The notes: generated by a model not told the origin, from the sequence alone. A DNA stretch of 64,000 bases from Tropicibacter sp. R16_0 (GCF_017743935.1 NZ_JAGHRE010000006.1:186001-250000), one strand, 5' to 3'. Shown: positions 44,935-53,652, counted from the first letter of the stretch. Numbers and translations: made by a program.

Positions 44935-46423
44935 CGAAGTCATCCAACGGAAAAACCGGGCGGCGCAGGCGGGTATAGGTACGGCGCTTGACGTCGGGTG
45001 TGCACAAGCCGCCTGCATCCGTGACGATGATGTCGGACGCGATCGGGGCAAAGGCGCCTTTGAAATGCTGCATCGACTTCACTGCCAAGACTTCCTTCTC
45101 CGCCGGTTCAATGCCCACGACGCGAAAGATGTTTTGATCCAGCATCTGCATTCGGTCAGACACGATCATGATGTCGATACCCTGCACGCGCAGGCACACG
45201 CTCTGCCCTGTTGAGCCCGGCAGGCCGGTGAACATTGGCCCCTCAAATGTGAACGCCCCATCGCTAACCGCAATGACCTGGCCCGTGACCTCAAGCGGCC
45301 CGCCGCCCACGGATGCGTCGGTTTTCCCGCCGATGGAGAGCGTTGCGACGGCACCAACCCCATGGTCGGCGAGCTCGGCCGCGGCTTGCGGGTCGTAAAG
45401 CGCCCCGGCCGCTGCGGTCTTGACGCCTGCCTTCAGCATTGCCGCGATCAGAGCCGTGCAATCGCTGTAGGCGCCTGATCCGGGATTGTCCGAGAAGTCG
45501 GCGATGACGATAGGGCCCTTGCCCGAGCGTGGCACAGACAGCTGCGCGATGCAGTCCTCCAGCGGGACGGGCAAGTCCCACTGATCCCGAAACGCCCAGA
45601 TCTGATCACAGATCCGCCCGGCACAGGCCGAAGCCGCACCCTGATCGATGGCGGCCGTGTCGTAAGTCACCAGAACCGAAGGGCCCGCTGCCCAGACATC
45701 GGCATCGGTGAAGCCCGCATTTATTGCCACGTTCAGGATGCCGGGCGCCTGCATCTCTTGTGCCGCGCTTTCCAACAGGCGGCACATCGGCCCGTCATTT
45801 GTGGTGCGGCCATCGTCGCACCCCACCAGCATCGGAGGACGCTGAATTTCTAGCTTGGGGTCAATCTCGCCAGACATGGCCCGGTGCAGCAGTTCGCAGG
45901 CCTCGACCCCAACCTCGCGCATGTCGATATGGGGATAAGTGCGGAACGATACCGCGATCTGAGCCAGATCCGCCATCTCGTCAAAGATGTTGGCATGCAG
46001 GTCCAGTGTGACGGCGATCGGGATGTCGTACCCTACAATCGCACGTACCTCGCGCAGGAATTGGCTTTCGCCGTCCTGATCGCTTTCGGTCACCATCGCG
46101 CCGTGCAGCGCAACAAATACGCCATCATAAGGCGCACCAGCGGTTAGGCGGCGCTTGGCCTCTTCGGTGATTTCGACCCGCGTGCCCTCGGTGATCGGGC
46201 CACCCGGTTCGGCCTGAGTTGCGGTGATATAGACCGGGGTCCAACCGCGCGCCTCGGCCACTTCGATCGCGCCGCCGATCTCGGACCCGGTTCCACGCAG
46301 GTTGCGTGGGATGTCCTCGCCAATGTCATAGTGCTTGGCGCGAAAATCCTCCAAGCCGGTCCGCATCACCGTGAAGGTGTTGCTTTCATTGTTGTATTCG
46401 ATGATGGCAACGCGATGGGTCAT
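44927..46423 (-). CDS. M81-family metallopeptidase-like protein (MlrC family)
   Basis: 498 residues matching the MlrC family, named for the enzyme that finishes microcystin breakdown in Sphingomonas. Seen: N-terminal IEYNNESNTF, GVFVALHGAMVTE, VTLDLHANI with DLHAN as probable zinc site, SFRTYPHIDM, and DNPGSGAYSDC. Most MlrC homologues occur in alphaproteobacterial transport operons and have no known connection to microcystin; amide or peptide-like bond hydrolysis of a small compound is the inference. Overlaps the ureohydrolase stop by 4 bases. Confidence 0.88.
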   Translation of the reverse strand: MTHRVAIIEYNNESNTFTVMRTGLEDFRAKHYDIGEDIPRNLRGTGSEIGGAIEVAEARGWTPVYITATQAEPGGPITEGTRVEITEEAKRRLTAGAPYDGVFVALHGAMVTESDQDGESQFLREVRAIVGYDIPIAVTLDLHANIFDEMADLAQIAVSFRTYPHIDMREVGVEACELLHRAMSGEIDPKLEIQRPPMLVGCDDGRTTNDGPMCRLLESAAQEMQAPGILNVAINAGFTDADVWAAGPSVLVTYDTAAIDQGAASACAGRICDQIWAFRDQWDLPVPLEDCIAQLSVPRSGKGPIVIADFSDNPGSGAYSDCTALIAAMLKAGVKTAAAGALYDPQAAAELADHGVGAVATLSIGGKTDASVGGGPLEVTGQVIAVSDGAFTFEGPMFTGLPGSTGQSVCLRVQGIDIMIVSDRMQMLDQNIFRVVGIEPAEKEVLAVKSMQHFKGAFAPIASDIIVTDAGGLCTPDVKRRTYTRLRRPVFPLDDFDV

Positions 46424-47388
46424 GTGTCCTCCTTGCGCCGGGCGGCGCGGGCGCAGATGTATTCCAGGGCCAGAGAAGCCCCCAGTAGGGCGGTGATGTC
46501 GGCATGATCATAGGGCGGCGAGACTTCGACAATGTCCATGCCGACAAAGTTCAGATCAACACTGCCGCGCAGGAACTGAATGATGTCGTTTGGGGTCAGC
46601 CCGTCGACCACCGGCGTGCCGGTACCGGGGGCATAGGACGGGTCAAGGCTGTCGATGTCGATGCTGAGGTAAGCGGGGCGGTTGCCCACCACCTGGCACA
46701 CCTTTTCCAGCGCACCGCGCCAGCCGTGATCATGCATCCAGTCGCGGTAGAGCACTGTGATCGGATCGTCATCGTCGTAATGCGTGCGGATGCCGATCTG
46801 CACCGAATGTTCGGGGTCAATCAGCCCGTCCTGCATGGCGTGATGCACGAAAGTGCCGTGATCAAACCAGTTGCTTTTCTGCGTGTCGCGATGCGCGTCG
46901 AACTGAACCAGGGCCAGCGGGCCGTGACGCTCGGCATGCGCCTTGAGCGCGGTATAGGTGGTGCAGTGATCGCCCCCCAGCATCAGTGTACTGGCCCCAG
47001 CCGTGCTGATGTGGCGCGCCATGGCGATGGCGCTGTCGCGCATTTGCTCAACCTGGCCACGCCGGAACGGCACATCACCGCAATCGACCACTGACAGGAT
47101 GTCAAAGGGATCAAACCCCCAAGGCCAGACCTCTCCCCACGCCAGCTGGGTCGAGGCTTCGCGCAGGGCACTGGGACCGAGTCGCGCACCGGGTCGACCG
47201 GATGTGGTCAGGTCAAATGGGATGCCATAGACGCCGATGTCGACACCGGTCATGTCCATCGAGGGGCGGCGGCGCAGAAAAGTGCGGATGCCTGAATAGG
47301 GCATTTCAACGTGGGTGCCGTCCGGGCCGGTTTGAGTGCGAAACACCCCTTCACGGCCAAAGGCGACATCATCTGCCTGTATTTTCAT
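46420..47388 (-). CDS. Ureohydrolase (agmatinase/guanidino-acid hydrolase type)
   Basis: Binuclear Mn enzyme that splits urea from a guanidino compound. 322 residues with all metal motifs: LGGDHCTTY (138-145), QFDAHRDT (Asp164, His166, Asp168) and SIDIDSLDPSYAPGTGTP (Asp245, Asp247). The sequence fits the agmatinase/guanidinobutyrase branch; arginase is less likely. Located between the ABC permeases (5-base gap) and MlrC. Substrate may be a guanidino group released from or carried by the imported compound. Confidence 0.9.
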   Translation of the reverse strand: MKIQADDVAFGREGVFRTQTGPDGTHVEMPYSGIRTFLRRRPSMDMTGVDIGVYGIPFDLTTSGRPGARLGPSALREASTQLAWGEVWPWGFDPFDILSVVDCGDVPFRRGQVEQMRDSAIAMARHISTAGASTLMLGGDHCTTYTALKAHAERHGPLALVQFDAHRDTQKSNWFDHGTFVHHAMQDGLIDPEHSVQIGIRTHYDDDDPITVLYRDWMHDHGWRGALEKVCQVVGNRPAYLSIDIDSLDPSYAPGTGTPVVDGLTPNDIIQFLRGSVDLNFVGMDIVEVSPPYDHADITALLGASLALEYICARAARRKEDT

Positions 47389-47393
47389 TGTTG

Positions 47394-48077
47394 TTATCCT
47401 TTGTAAGCCAGCCAGACATTGCGCCGTTCCAGGCGACGCCAGACGGCCTCGATCACCAGAACGACGATCAAGTAATTTGCGGCGGCGATGTAAAAGACGC
47501 TCAGGTCAAAGGTTTCGCCAAACAGATACCGCGCCTGCCCCATCACGTCGCGCACGGTGATCACGCTGACCAGGGCCGAGGCTTTGAGCAGCAGCACCAA
47601 TTCGTTGCCAAAGGCGGGCAGCATCCGCGCCACGGTGATCGGCAGGATCAGCAGGCGGAACCGCTGGAACCGTCCCAGGCCCAGGGCCAACCCGGCCTCG
47701 ATCGTTCCTTTTGGGATGGCCAGAATGCCGCCGCGCAGGATCTCGGCCTGATAGGCGGCCGAATTCAGCGTGAAGGCCAGCAGGCCGCAGTTGTAAGCGT
47801 CACGGAAAAACCACCAAAGGCCAAGCGCTCGCAGTTCTTTGTGAAACTGGCCAAAGCCGTAGTAGATGATGAAGATCTGTACCAAGAGCGGCGTGCCCCG
47901 CACCAGATAGATATAGGTGTAGGCCAACCCCGAGAGGGCGCGGTATTTGCTCAACCTTGCTGCCGCCAGCGGGATCGCGGCGAAGAAGCCAAAGATGAAC
48001 CCCAGCAAAGTCAGGCTGACAGTGTTTTGCAGGCCGTGGATCCACAGATCCAGATTGTTGGTGATGTGCCACAGCAT
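47394..48077 (-). CDS. Polar amino acid ABC transporter permease (second)
   Basis: 227 residues, HisM/GlnP class, five to six TM helices, with GFIFGFFAAIPLAAARLSKYR, YIYLVRGTPLLVQIF and EAA-type RGGILAIPKGTIEAGLALGL. ATG 48077 has GGAGGG at 7 bases; it begins one base after the upstream permease stop. Heterodimer partner of the next gene upstream in the operon. Confidence 0.92.
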   Translation of the reverse strand: MLWHITNNLDLWIHGLQNTVSLTLLGFIFGFFAAIPLAAARLSKYRALSGLAYTYIYLVRGTPLLVQIFIIYYGFGQFHKELRALGLWWFFRDAYNCGLLAFTLNSAAYQAEILRGGILAIPKGTIEAGLALGLGRFQRFRLLILPITVARMLPAFGNELVLLLKASALVSVITVRDVMGQARYLFGETFDLSVFYIAAANYLIVVLVIEAVWRRLERRNVWLAYKG

Positions 48078-48078
48078 C

Positions 48079-48795
48079 TCAGCGCCCTCCAATCAGATTG
48101 CGATTGGCGCGGACTTCCAAAACGTTCTGGATTTGGCCCGAGATGAAGGCAAGCGCTACATAGACCAACGCCAGAACCGAGTAGAAGAAGAACGGCTCAC
48201 GCGTGGTGGCAATGGCCATGTTGGCATAGCGCATCATGTCACTGACAGCGATGATCGAGATCAGCGATGTGTCCTTGAGCAGGATCAGCCACAGGTTCCC
48301 GAAGGCCGGGATTGCATGGCGCCACATCTGCGGCAGGATCACTAGAAAGAACGCCTGCGCCCGGTGCAATCCCAGGGCGGCGGCGGCCTCAGCCTGCCCT
48401 TGCCCGACCGCCTGATAGGCCGAGCGCACGACTTCGGATCCGAGGGCCGAGAACACCAGCGTCAGCGCCACCACACCAGCGGCAAAGGCATTGAGCGAGA
48501 TATTGGCGTCCGCCACAAACAGGCCCGCGCCCAGGTTAAGCAGGCTTTGCAGCTGATAGTAGATGATGATCAGGGTCAGGATCTCGGGCAAGCTGCGGAA
48601 CACGGTGGTGTAGCCGTTGGCCAACATGCGCACCCATTTGGGCCGCGCGTGTTTGCCCCAGGCAACGACAAATGACATGGCCAGGGCGCAGGGCGCGGTG
48701 ACCAATGCCAAGGCCATGGTGACCCAGAACCCGCGCAAAAGTTCGTCCCCCCAGCCGTCGTCGCCGAAGGCCAGTAGCGAAAGCAGCTCTGTCAT
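48079..48795 (-). CDS. Polar amino acid ABC transporter permease (first)
   Basis: 238 residues, HisQ/GlnP class: GFWVTMALALVTAPCALAMSF, TTVFRSLPEILTLIIIYY, EAA-type RSAYQAVGQGQAEAAAALGL. ATG 48795 with AAGGGGA upstream is used; an in-frame ATG at 48831 would fall in the hairpin region. Second gene after the binding protein in the leftward operon. Confidence 0.92.
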   Translation of the reverse strand: MTELLSLLAFGDDGWGDELLRGFWVTMALALVTAPCALAMSFVVAWGKHARPKWVRMLANGYTTVFRSLPEILTLIIIYYQLQSLLNLGAGLFVADANISLNAFAAGVVALTLVFSALGSEVVRSAYQAVGQGQAEAAAALGLHRAQAFFLVILPQMWRHAIPAFGNLWLILLKDTSLISIIAVSDMMRYANMAIATTREPFFFYSVLALVYVALAFISGQIQNVLEVRANRNLIGGR

Positions 48796-48815
48796 GGAAA
48801 ATTCCCCTTTGAGGG

Positions 48816-48843
48816 CGGGACCCACCTGCACCGGTGGGTCCCG
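48816..48843 (-). other. 11-bp intercistronic hairpin after binding-protein gene
   Basis: Stem 48816-48826 with 48833-48843, six-base loop, no mismatch, between the binding-protein stop and the first permease start. On the transcribed strand no U-run follows, so it is better read as an mRNA-stabilising or processing hairpin that favours binding-protein output than as a terminator. Confidence 0.7.
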
Positions 48844-48849
48844 ATTGGA

Positions 48850-49644
48850 TCAGTTGCCGAACAGCTCGGACGTCTTCTTGGGCTGGGTCATGATGTCGAA
48901 CGAGAAGTACTGATCGCGGATCTTGCCATAGGTGCCGTCGGCCACGATCTCGGCCAGGGCCTTGTTCAGGGCATCGCGCAGTTCGGTGTCGTCCTGACGC
49001 ACGGCAATGCCGGTGCCCTTTGCAAAATCGGGAATGAAGGTCTCGCCCACAAACTCGCAACAGCTGCCTTCGTCGGATTTCAGCCAATCGCCCAGAACAA
49101 ACTGGCTCGCCAGTACCAGATCGACGCGACCGGCTTCCATATCCAGCAGCGCATCGTCCAGCTTGGGATACAGCTTCAACTCGCTGTCGGGGAAATACTG
49201 CTCCAGAATGTCGACCTCACCCGTTGCCGATTGGGTGCCGATGATCATGCCGGACAAATCGACAGGCATCGCGCCGGACAGCCCGTGCCCCTTGGCGGCA
49301 ACAAAGCGGACCGAGTTGAAATAGTAGGGGTCTGAGAAGCTGACGACCTTGCTGCGCTCATCCGTGATGGTCATCGAAGCGATGATGGTGTCGAATTTGT
49401 CGGAGTTCAGCGCCGGGATGATGCCGTCCCAATCGGTGGCGACCCATTCGCATGTCACCTTCATTCGCTCGCACAAGGCGTTGCCGATGTCGATGTCGAA
49501 CCCTTTGATCTGGCCTGCGCTGTCAAAGAAGTTGAACGGCGGATAGTAGCCTTCGGTGCCCATGCGGACGGTCTTGTCTTGGGCAACCGCAGCGGTGGCC
49601 ATAACCATGGACGCAACAGTCGCCAGGGTAAGTTTCGCAAACAT
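48850..49644 (-). CDS. Polar amino acid-type ABC substrate-binding protein
   Basis: 264 residues: signal peptide (MFAKLTLATVASMVMATAAVAQ) then SBP_bac_3 fold (VRMGTEGYYPPFNFFD, GFDIDIGNALCERMKVTCEWV, DWDGIIPALNSDKFDTIIASM). Resembles lysine/arginine/ornithine and opine (octopine/nopaline) receptors. Two adjacent Cys pairs (CERMKVTC; SCCEF) are a usual disulfide and an extra pair. First gene of the eight-gene operon; divergent from a LysR regulator. Confidence 0.92.
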   Translation of the reverse strand: MFAKLTLATVASMVMATAAVAQDKTVRMGTEGYYPPFNFFDSAGQIKGFDIDIGNALCERMKVTCEWVATDWDGIIPALNSDKFDTIIASMTITDERSKVVSFSDPYYFNSVRFVAAKGHGLSGAMPVDLSGMIIGTQSATGEVDILEQYFPDSELKLYPKLDDALLDMEAGRVDLVLASQFVLGDWLKSDEGSCCEFVGETFIPDFAKGTGIAVRQDDTELRDALNKALAEIVADGTYGKIRDQYFSFDIMTQPKKTSELFGN

Positions 49645-49730
49645 GAGTTCCTCCCGAGTGGTTTGCTGGATCTGGCCAGGAAGATTCCGGAAGGAGGGGC
49701 CTTATTCAAATTAATAGTCTTAGATCATAG

Positions 49731-49747
49731 CATAAGTCAAATTTATG
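49731..49747. promoter_or_regulatory. CATAA-N7-TTATG dyad, candidate LysR site
   Basis: Perfect 5-7-5 inverted repeat with T-N11-A geometry in the AT-rich gap between the divergent binding-protein and LysR genes. It covers an ATG at 49745, which supports the later LysR start at 49763. Confidence 0.5.
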
Positions 49748-49762
49748 ATATACGAACTTGGC

Positions 49763-50680
49763 ATGAGTGATTTTGCACGAAATTTGGATTGGAACCTGCT
49801 CTACACCTTCATGGTGGTGGTTCAGAAGGAAAGCATGACCAAGGCTGCGGAAGAGCTGTTGCGCTCACAGCCCGGGATCAGTCTGGCCGTCAAACGGCTG
49901 GAACAAAGCACAGGCAAACGGCTGTTGAATCGCGACGGCAACCGCCTGACGGTAACACCCGCTGGTCAGGCGCTTTATGAGCAGGCCACCGAAGTGTATT
50001 CGACCATCTCGCGCTTGCCGCTGGCCTTTGAAGAGGCGCCGCGCGCACTGCGGGGCAAGATCACCATGGCCACGATCGACCATGTGGAGAGCGCGGGTTT
50101 CAACGCGCGCTTGCGTCAGTTCTTTGCCAATTGTCCGGGTGTCGAGCTTGAGGTGCTGGTTGCCACCACGGCCGATGTCATCCGCATGGTCGAACTGGGG
50201 TCCGCGACCTTTGGGCTGTGTGATGGGGTCATCCCCTCGCGCCTGAGCAGTTCAACGCTGCTGGACGAGAGCTTTGGTCTGTATTGCGCAGCAGATCACC
50301 CGTTGGCGGGGCGCAGTGATCTGGCACCGGTCGATCTGCGCGGTGAGCCGTTCATCGGGTTCACCGCCGACGTTCTGGGCGGCAGTCATATGGGCGACGT
50401 CACCGCATTTCGCGCACGCGCGTCGATCGGGCAATTTGTGCGGGGTCAATCGAGCAACGTGAACGAGGTGCGGCGCATGATCGAATGTGGATTGGGCATC
50501 GGGTTTCTGCCCACCCATCTGGCCGCGTTGCATGTCAATCAAGGCAGGCTGTTCCGCTTGCCACCTTATGAAAGCGAACCCACAGCCCAGGTCTATCTGA
50601 TCTCAAATCCGGCGGTTGCCTTGTCCGAGGCCGAGAATGTCTTTCTCCAAGAGTTGCTGTCGTTCCCAGGTCAGGAGTGA
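49763..50680 (+). CDS. LysR-type transcriptional regulator
   Basis: 305 residues: N-terminal HTH (LDWNLLYTFMVVVQKESMTKAAEELLRSQPGI begins it) and effector domain from about residue 85 (KITMATIDHVESAGFNARL). Divergent from the eight-gene ABC/ureohydrolase operon and so its probable regulator, binding the AT-rich gap. The start at 49763 is chosen because ATG 49745 lies inside the dyad; neither has a clear Shine-Dalgarno. Confidence 0.9.
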   Translation: MSDFARNLDWNLLYTFMVVVQKESMTKAAEELLRSQPGISLAVKRLEQSTGKRLLNRDGNRLTVTPAGQALYEQATEVYSTISRLPLAFEEAPRALRGKITMATIDHVESAGFNARLRQFFANCPGVELEVLVATTADVIRMVELGSATFGLCDGVIPSRLSSSTLLDESFGLYCAADHPLAGRSDLAPVDLRGEPFIGFTADVLGGSHMGDVTAFRARASIGQFVRGQSSNVNEVRRMIECGLGIGFLPTHLAALHVNQGRLFRLPPYESEPTAQVYLISNPAVALSEAENVFLQELLSFPGQE

Positions 50681-50855
50681 TCGGCGACGCCAGTGTTGTA
50701 GCACGGCACATTTTGCACCCGGGATTTTTGCTTTTTCTTGCGCGAGCGGCCCTGCAGCGTTTGTAACCTAAAACCCTTTGCCATCAACGACCGTTTGCCA
50801 ACGCCTGCCAAAGCCTGACTCATTTTGAAAGGGCTTGGATCTTTCAGGTTCAGGG

Positions 50856-51305
50856 CTATCGATCGGGTTCTGTCATCAGGGTTTTGAACGCTGCGCGCCG
50901 GCCCTCGTCGATAGGGGTAGGGCGATGGGTGCCGCGATCCACGTAGACATGGACAAAAAAGCCCTCGGCCGCAGCCGCTTCATCCTCGTTGCGAAACAGG
51001 GCCACCTCATATTTGACCGAACTTGAGCCCAGCCGCGCCACGCGCAGTCCTGCGGTCAACCGATCGGGAAAGCGGATTTCAGCGTGGTATCTACATCCGG
51101 TTTCCACGACCAGGCCATAGGTCTCGCTGCTGCGCAGGTCGAGCAATCCGCGGTCAATCAGCCAGCCATTCACGGCCGTGTCGAACAACGCATAGTGGAC
51201 GGCGTTGTTCATGTGGCCATAGGTGTCGTTGTCCATCCACCGGGTTTGCAACGGATAGAAATCAGCATAATCGGCGCGCGTCGTGACAGGTCTTTTGCCG
51301 CTCAT
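50856..51305 (-). CDS. Acyl-CoA thioesterase, 4HBT/YbgC-like hotdog fold
   Basis: 149 residues. The hotdog motif TRWMDNDTYGHMNNAVHYALFD (approximately residues 23-44) carries the catalytic Asp (D-x-Y-G-H-x-N-N) of 4-hydroxybenzoyl-CoA thioesterase-type enzymes. Hydrolyses an acyl-CoA. ATG 51305 shares one base with the stop of the alcohol dehydrogenase gene, so the two are coupled. Substrate not determinable. Confidence 0.88.
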   Translation of the reverse strand: MSGKRPVTTRADYADFYPLQTRWMDNDTYGHMNNAVHYALFDTAVNGWLIDRGLLDLRSSETYGLVVETGCRYHAEIRFPDRLTAGLRVARLGSSSVKYEVALFRNEDEAAAAEGFFVHVYVDRGTHRPTPIDEGRRAAFKTLMTEPDR

Positions 51306-52465
51306 CACCAGGCCGCCTTGTAGATGTTGAGGGCGTCTTGTTCCGACACCTCGCGTGGGTTGTTCACCAGCAGGCGCTGTTGGATCATCGCGTCCGAAGC
51401 CATCTTTTCAATGGCGTCCTGGGGGATGTTCACGTCGCGCAGCCGGGTTTGCAGGCCCAATTTTGCCGACAGCTCTGCAAGGTCATCGATGAAGGCAGCG
51501 CAACGGGCTTGCGACCCCTCAATCTGGGCCAGATGTGGAAAAGCGTCTGCTGCGATTTCGGAATACAGCCCATGTGCATCTGGCGCGTTGAAGCGCAATA
51601 CGTGGGGCAGAACCAGCGCGTTCGACAGCCCGTGCGGGATATGGAAGGTTCCCCCGATGGGATAGGCCAAAGCGTGGACAGCGGCGACCGGAGAATTGGC
51701 AAAGGCCTGACCAGCCAGCATGGATCCCAGCAGCATTGCCCCGCGCGCGTCCTTGTCCGAGCCATTGAAAACGGCGGTTTCGATGTTGGCCCCCAACAGC
51801 CGCAGGGCCTCGCGCGCCAGCATCTTGGACAGGGGATTGTTGTTGGCCGAGGTGGATGCATAGGCCTCGATCGCATGCACCATCGCGTCAACACCGGTGG
51901 CGGCCGTGATATGCGCAGGCAGGCCGGTGGTCAGATCAGCGTCCAGGATGGCGATGTCAGGCAGGATTACCGGGCTGGAAACGCCGCGTTTTTCTTCGGC
52001 GCCGACGGTGATGATCGACACGGGCGTGACCTCGGACCCGGTGCCTGCGGTGGTGGGGACCAGAACCAGCGGCAGACGCGGCCCCTTGGCCTGAGCCACG
52101 CCCCAAGCTTCATCCAGATCCTCGCCTGATCCCAACAACAGCGCGACAATCTTTGACACGTCCATCGGCGAGCCGCCGCCAAATCCCAAAAGGCCCGTCG
52201 CGCCTGCCTTGCGTCCGAATTCGACCGCTGTCATCACGGTATCCAGTGAGGGGTCAGCCTCTACTTCATCAAAGATCGCCACCGTGTGCCCGGCGTTTTC
52301 CAGCGAGGCGACGGCAGTGTCGATCATCCCCAGTTTGCGTAGACCGGGGTCGGTGACCAACATGACCGAAGGTCCCAGGGTCTTGCCCGCGACCTCGGCC
52401 ATGCGCGCAGCTGCACCAGTTTCGAAAACCAGAGATTTCGTGGTGTTGAAGGTAAATGGTGTCAT
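51305..52465 (-). CDS. Iron-containing (group III) alcohol dehydrogenase
   Basis: 386 residues, NAD(P)+-dependent. GFGGGSPMDVSK nucleotide-binding motif near residue 95, TAGTGSEVTPVS, and metal-binding HxxxH in AVHALAYPIGGTFHIPHGLSNALVLPH. Complete. ATG 52465 is used; a start at 52504 in frame is less supported. Downstream coupling to the thioesterase and an acyl-CoA ligase remnant upstream suggest an alcohol/aldehyde to acyl-CoA catabolic module that has lost its ligase. Confidence 0.9.
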   Translation of the reverse strand: MTPFTFNTTKSLVFETGAAARMAEVAGKTLGPSVMLVTDPGLRKLGMIDTAVASLENAGHTVAIFDEVEADPSLDTVMTAVEFGRKAGATGLLGFGGGSPMDVSKIVALLLGSGEDLDEAWGVAQAKGPRLPLVLVPTTAGTGSEVTPVSIITVGAEEKRGVSSPVILPDIAILDADLTTGLPAHITAATGVDAMVHAIEAYASTSANNNPLSKMLAREALRLLGANIETAVFNGSDKDARGAMLLGSMLAGQAFANSPVAAVHALAYPIGGTFHIPHGLSNALVLPHVLRFNAPDAHGLYSEIAADAFPHLAQIEGSQARCAAFIDDLAELSAKLGLQTRLRDVNIPQDAIEKMASDAMIQQRLLVNNPREVSEQDALNIYKAAW

Positions 52466-52500
52466 GTCAAAATCCTTGGCTTGTGGTTCACGCGTCCGCT

Positions 52501-52752
52501 TCAAAAAAGATCACGCAACTTGAATCGCATGATCTTGCCCGATCCGGTGCGTGGGATTTCGCTGATTGTTTTCAGATCAATGGGCAGTTTGTAACAAGAA
52601 AGATCATGGGCGCAAAAAATTTGAGCCGTGTCTAGATCTGGCGCAGCGTCATTTGCAAGTACGACAAAGACGACGGGTTTCATCTCTAATGCCCACGACG
52701 GCGCATTTGCGACCTTCGGCATCTGTATGTTGACCTGTTCAACCTCAACCGA
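52501..52752 (-). pseudogene. Remnant of AMP-dependent acyl-CoA ligase (C-terminal end)
   Basis: About 84 codons match the C-terminal domain of acyl-CoA synthetases: SVEVE at the 52752 end, KPVVFVVL, then CYKLPIDLKTISEIPRTGSGK near the end, with the catalytic Lys in GSGKIMRFKLRDLF. The frame stays open to about 52854 with no start codon except an internal ATG at 52722 and no similarity before SVEVE; the AMP-binding N-terminal 400 or so residues are absent and the OmpA-domain gene occupies their place. It sits just upstream of the Fe-alcohol dehydrogenase, in the same direction. Confidence 0.72.
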
Positions 52753-52840
52753 GCAACGTTCTACCAGCCGTTGCGCCAGGTATCGGCGATACCCACGGGC
52801 TTGTTCAGTTACCCGTGCATCGCATTGGAACCATGTTAGA

Positions 52841-53533
52841 TCAGTTCGCCGGGATCAGGCCCAGTGCGACCTGCATGCGCGCCGAACTGCAAAAGCACTT
52901 CTTGGCATACTCGATCTTGCGAACCGCGTCCCTGTTAAAGCCAACAGCCTGTTCGCAATCTGCGCGCGCGGCCCCTGCCATCTGAAAGGCCGAGGCATTG
53001 CCGCCGTTGCTGGTGAGCTGGCTGTAATAGCTTACCGCCTCCTGCACTCGGGTAACGAGGTCGGCTTGCAGGGCGTCCCCGACATCCGAGGGTGTCAGAG
53101 GAATCTCACGATAACTGCGGCAGGCGGCAAGAATGTCCTCAAGACCTACGGTGACGCGACGGTTCAAGCGCTCCGGTGTAGAGACGGCGACCAGAAGCTC
53201 GTTCTTGCCGCGTGTCTCGGTCTTGCCCACCCGGTCGATTGGTACACCTGCCGCCCTAAGCGCGCTGGCGACCGCTTCGGCACGGCGAAGGCCGAGGTTA
53301 TCATTATAAGAAGAACCTCCGACAGCGTCGGTGTAGCCAACGATCACGGTTGGTTTGTAGCTGTCGGTCGATTTCAGCGACTCGGCAATTTCGAGGATTT
53401 TCTGCTGGGCTTCGGCATCCAGCTGATCGGAGTCAAAGTCGAAGTTGACTGTTCCCATGAGCTGTGCGGCCAGCAGCGAAGGAAGAAGTATCGTAATCAC
53501 TGCCGCACTCAGGCGTATCAGGGTTAAACGCAT
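52841..53533 (-). CDS. OmpA-domain protein with unusual C-terminal extension
   Basis: 230 residues: signal peptide (about 1-23, ending SLLAAQ), OmpA-like domain at about 28-132 (FDFDSDQLDAEAQQKI, IVGYTDAVGGSSYNDNLGLRRAEAV, LNRRVTVGLE), then about 95 residues with four cysteines (ACRSY, DCEQAV, KKCFCSS) that I do not recognise. In most OmpA proteins the domain is C-terminal. GAGGAA precedes the ATG. Divergent from the tolC-like gene of the secretion system, so a role near that machinery or in the envelope is possible. Overlaps the ligase remnant's open frame. Confidence 0.82.
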   Translation of the reverse strand: MRLTLIRLSAAVITILLPSLLAAQLMGTVNFDFDSDQLDAEAQQKILEIAESLKSTDSYKPTVIVGYTDAVGGSSYNDNLGLRRAEAVASALRAAGVPIDRVGKTETRGKNELLVAVSTPERLNRRVTVGLEDILAACRSYREIPLTPSDVGDALQADLVTRVQEAVSYYSQLTSNGGNASAFQMAGAARADCEQAVGFNRDAVRKIEYAKKCFCSSARMQVALGLIPAN

Positions 53534-53652
53534 CGAAATTCCTCATACGGGGAAATTTACTATTGTTGTATTGTGGACAACGTGTCTGACTTATTCAAGT
53601 AATCGAAGTTGGACTTATGTCCTTAAGGCATTTTCGGTGTAGGTTTGTCACC

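Noticed and set aside
50681-50855. Possible small RNA or extra gene in the 175-base gap after the LysR gene
   Set aside because: No promoter-like motif, no good reading frame and no terminator with a T-run were seen; only a weak TGAAAG/CTTTCA dyad.
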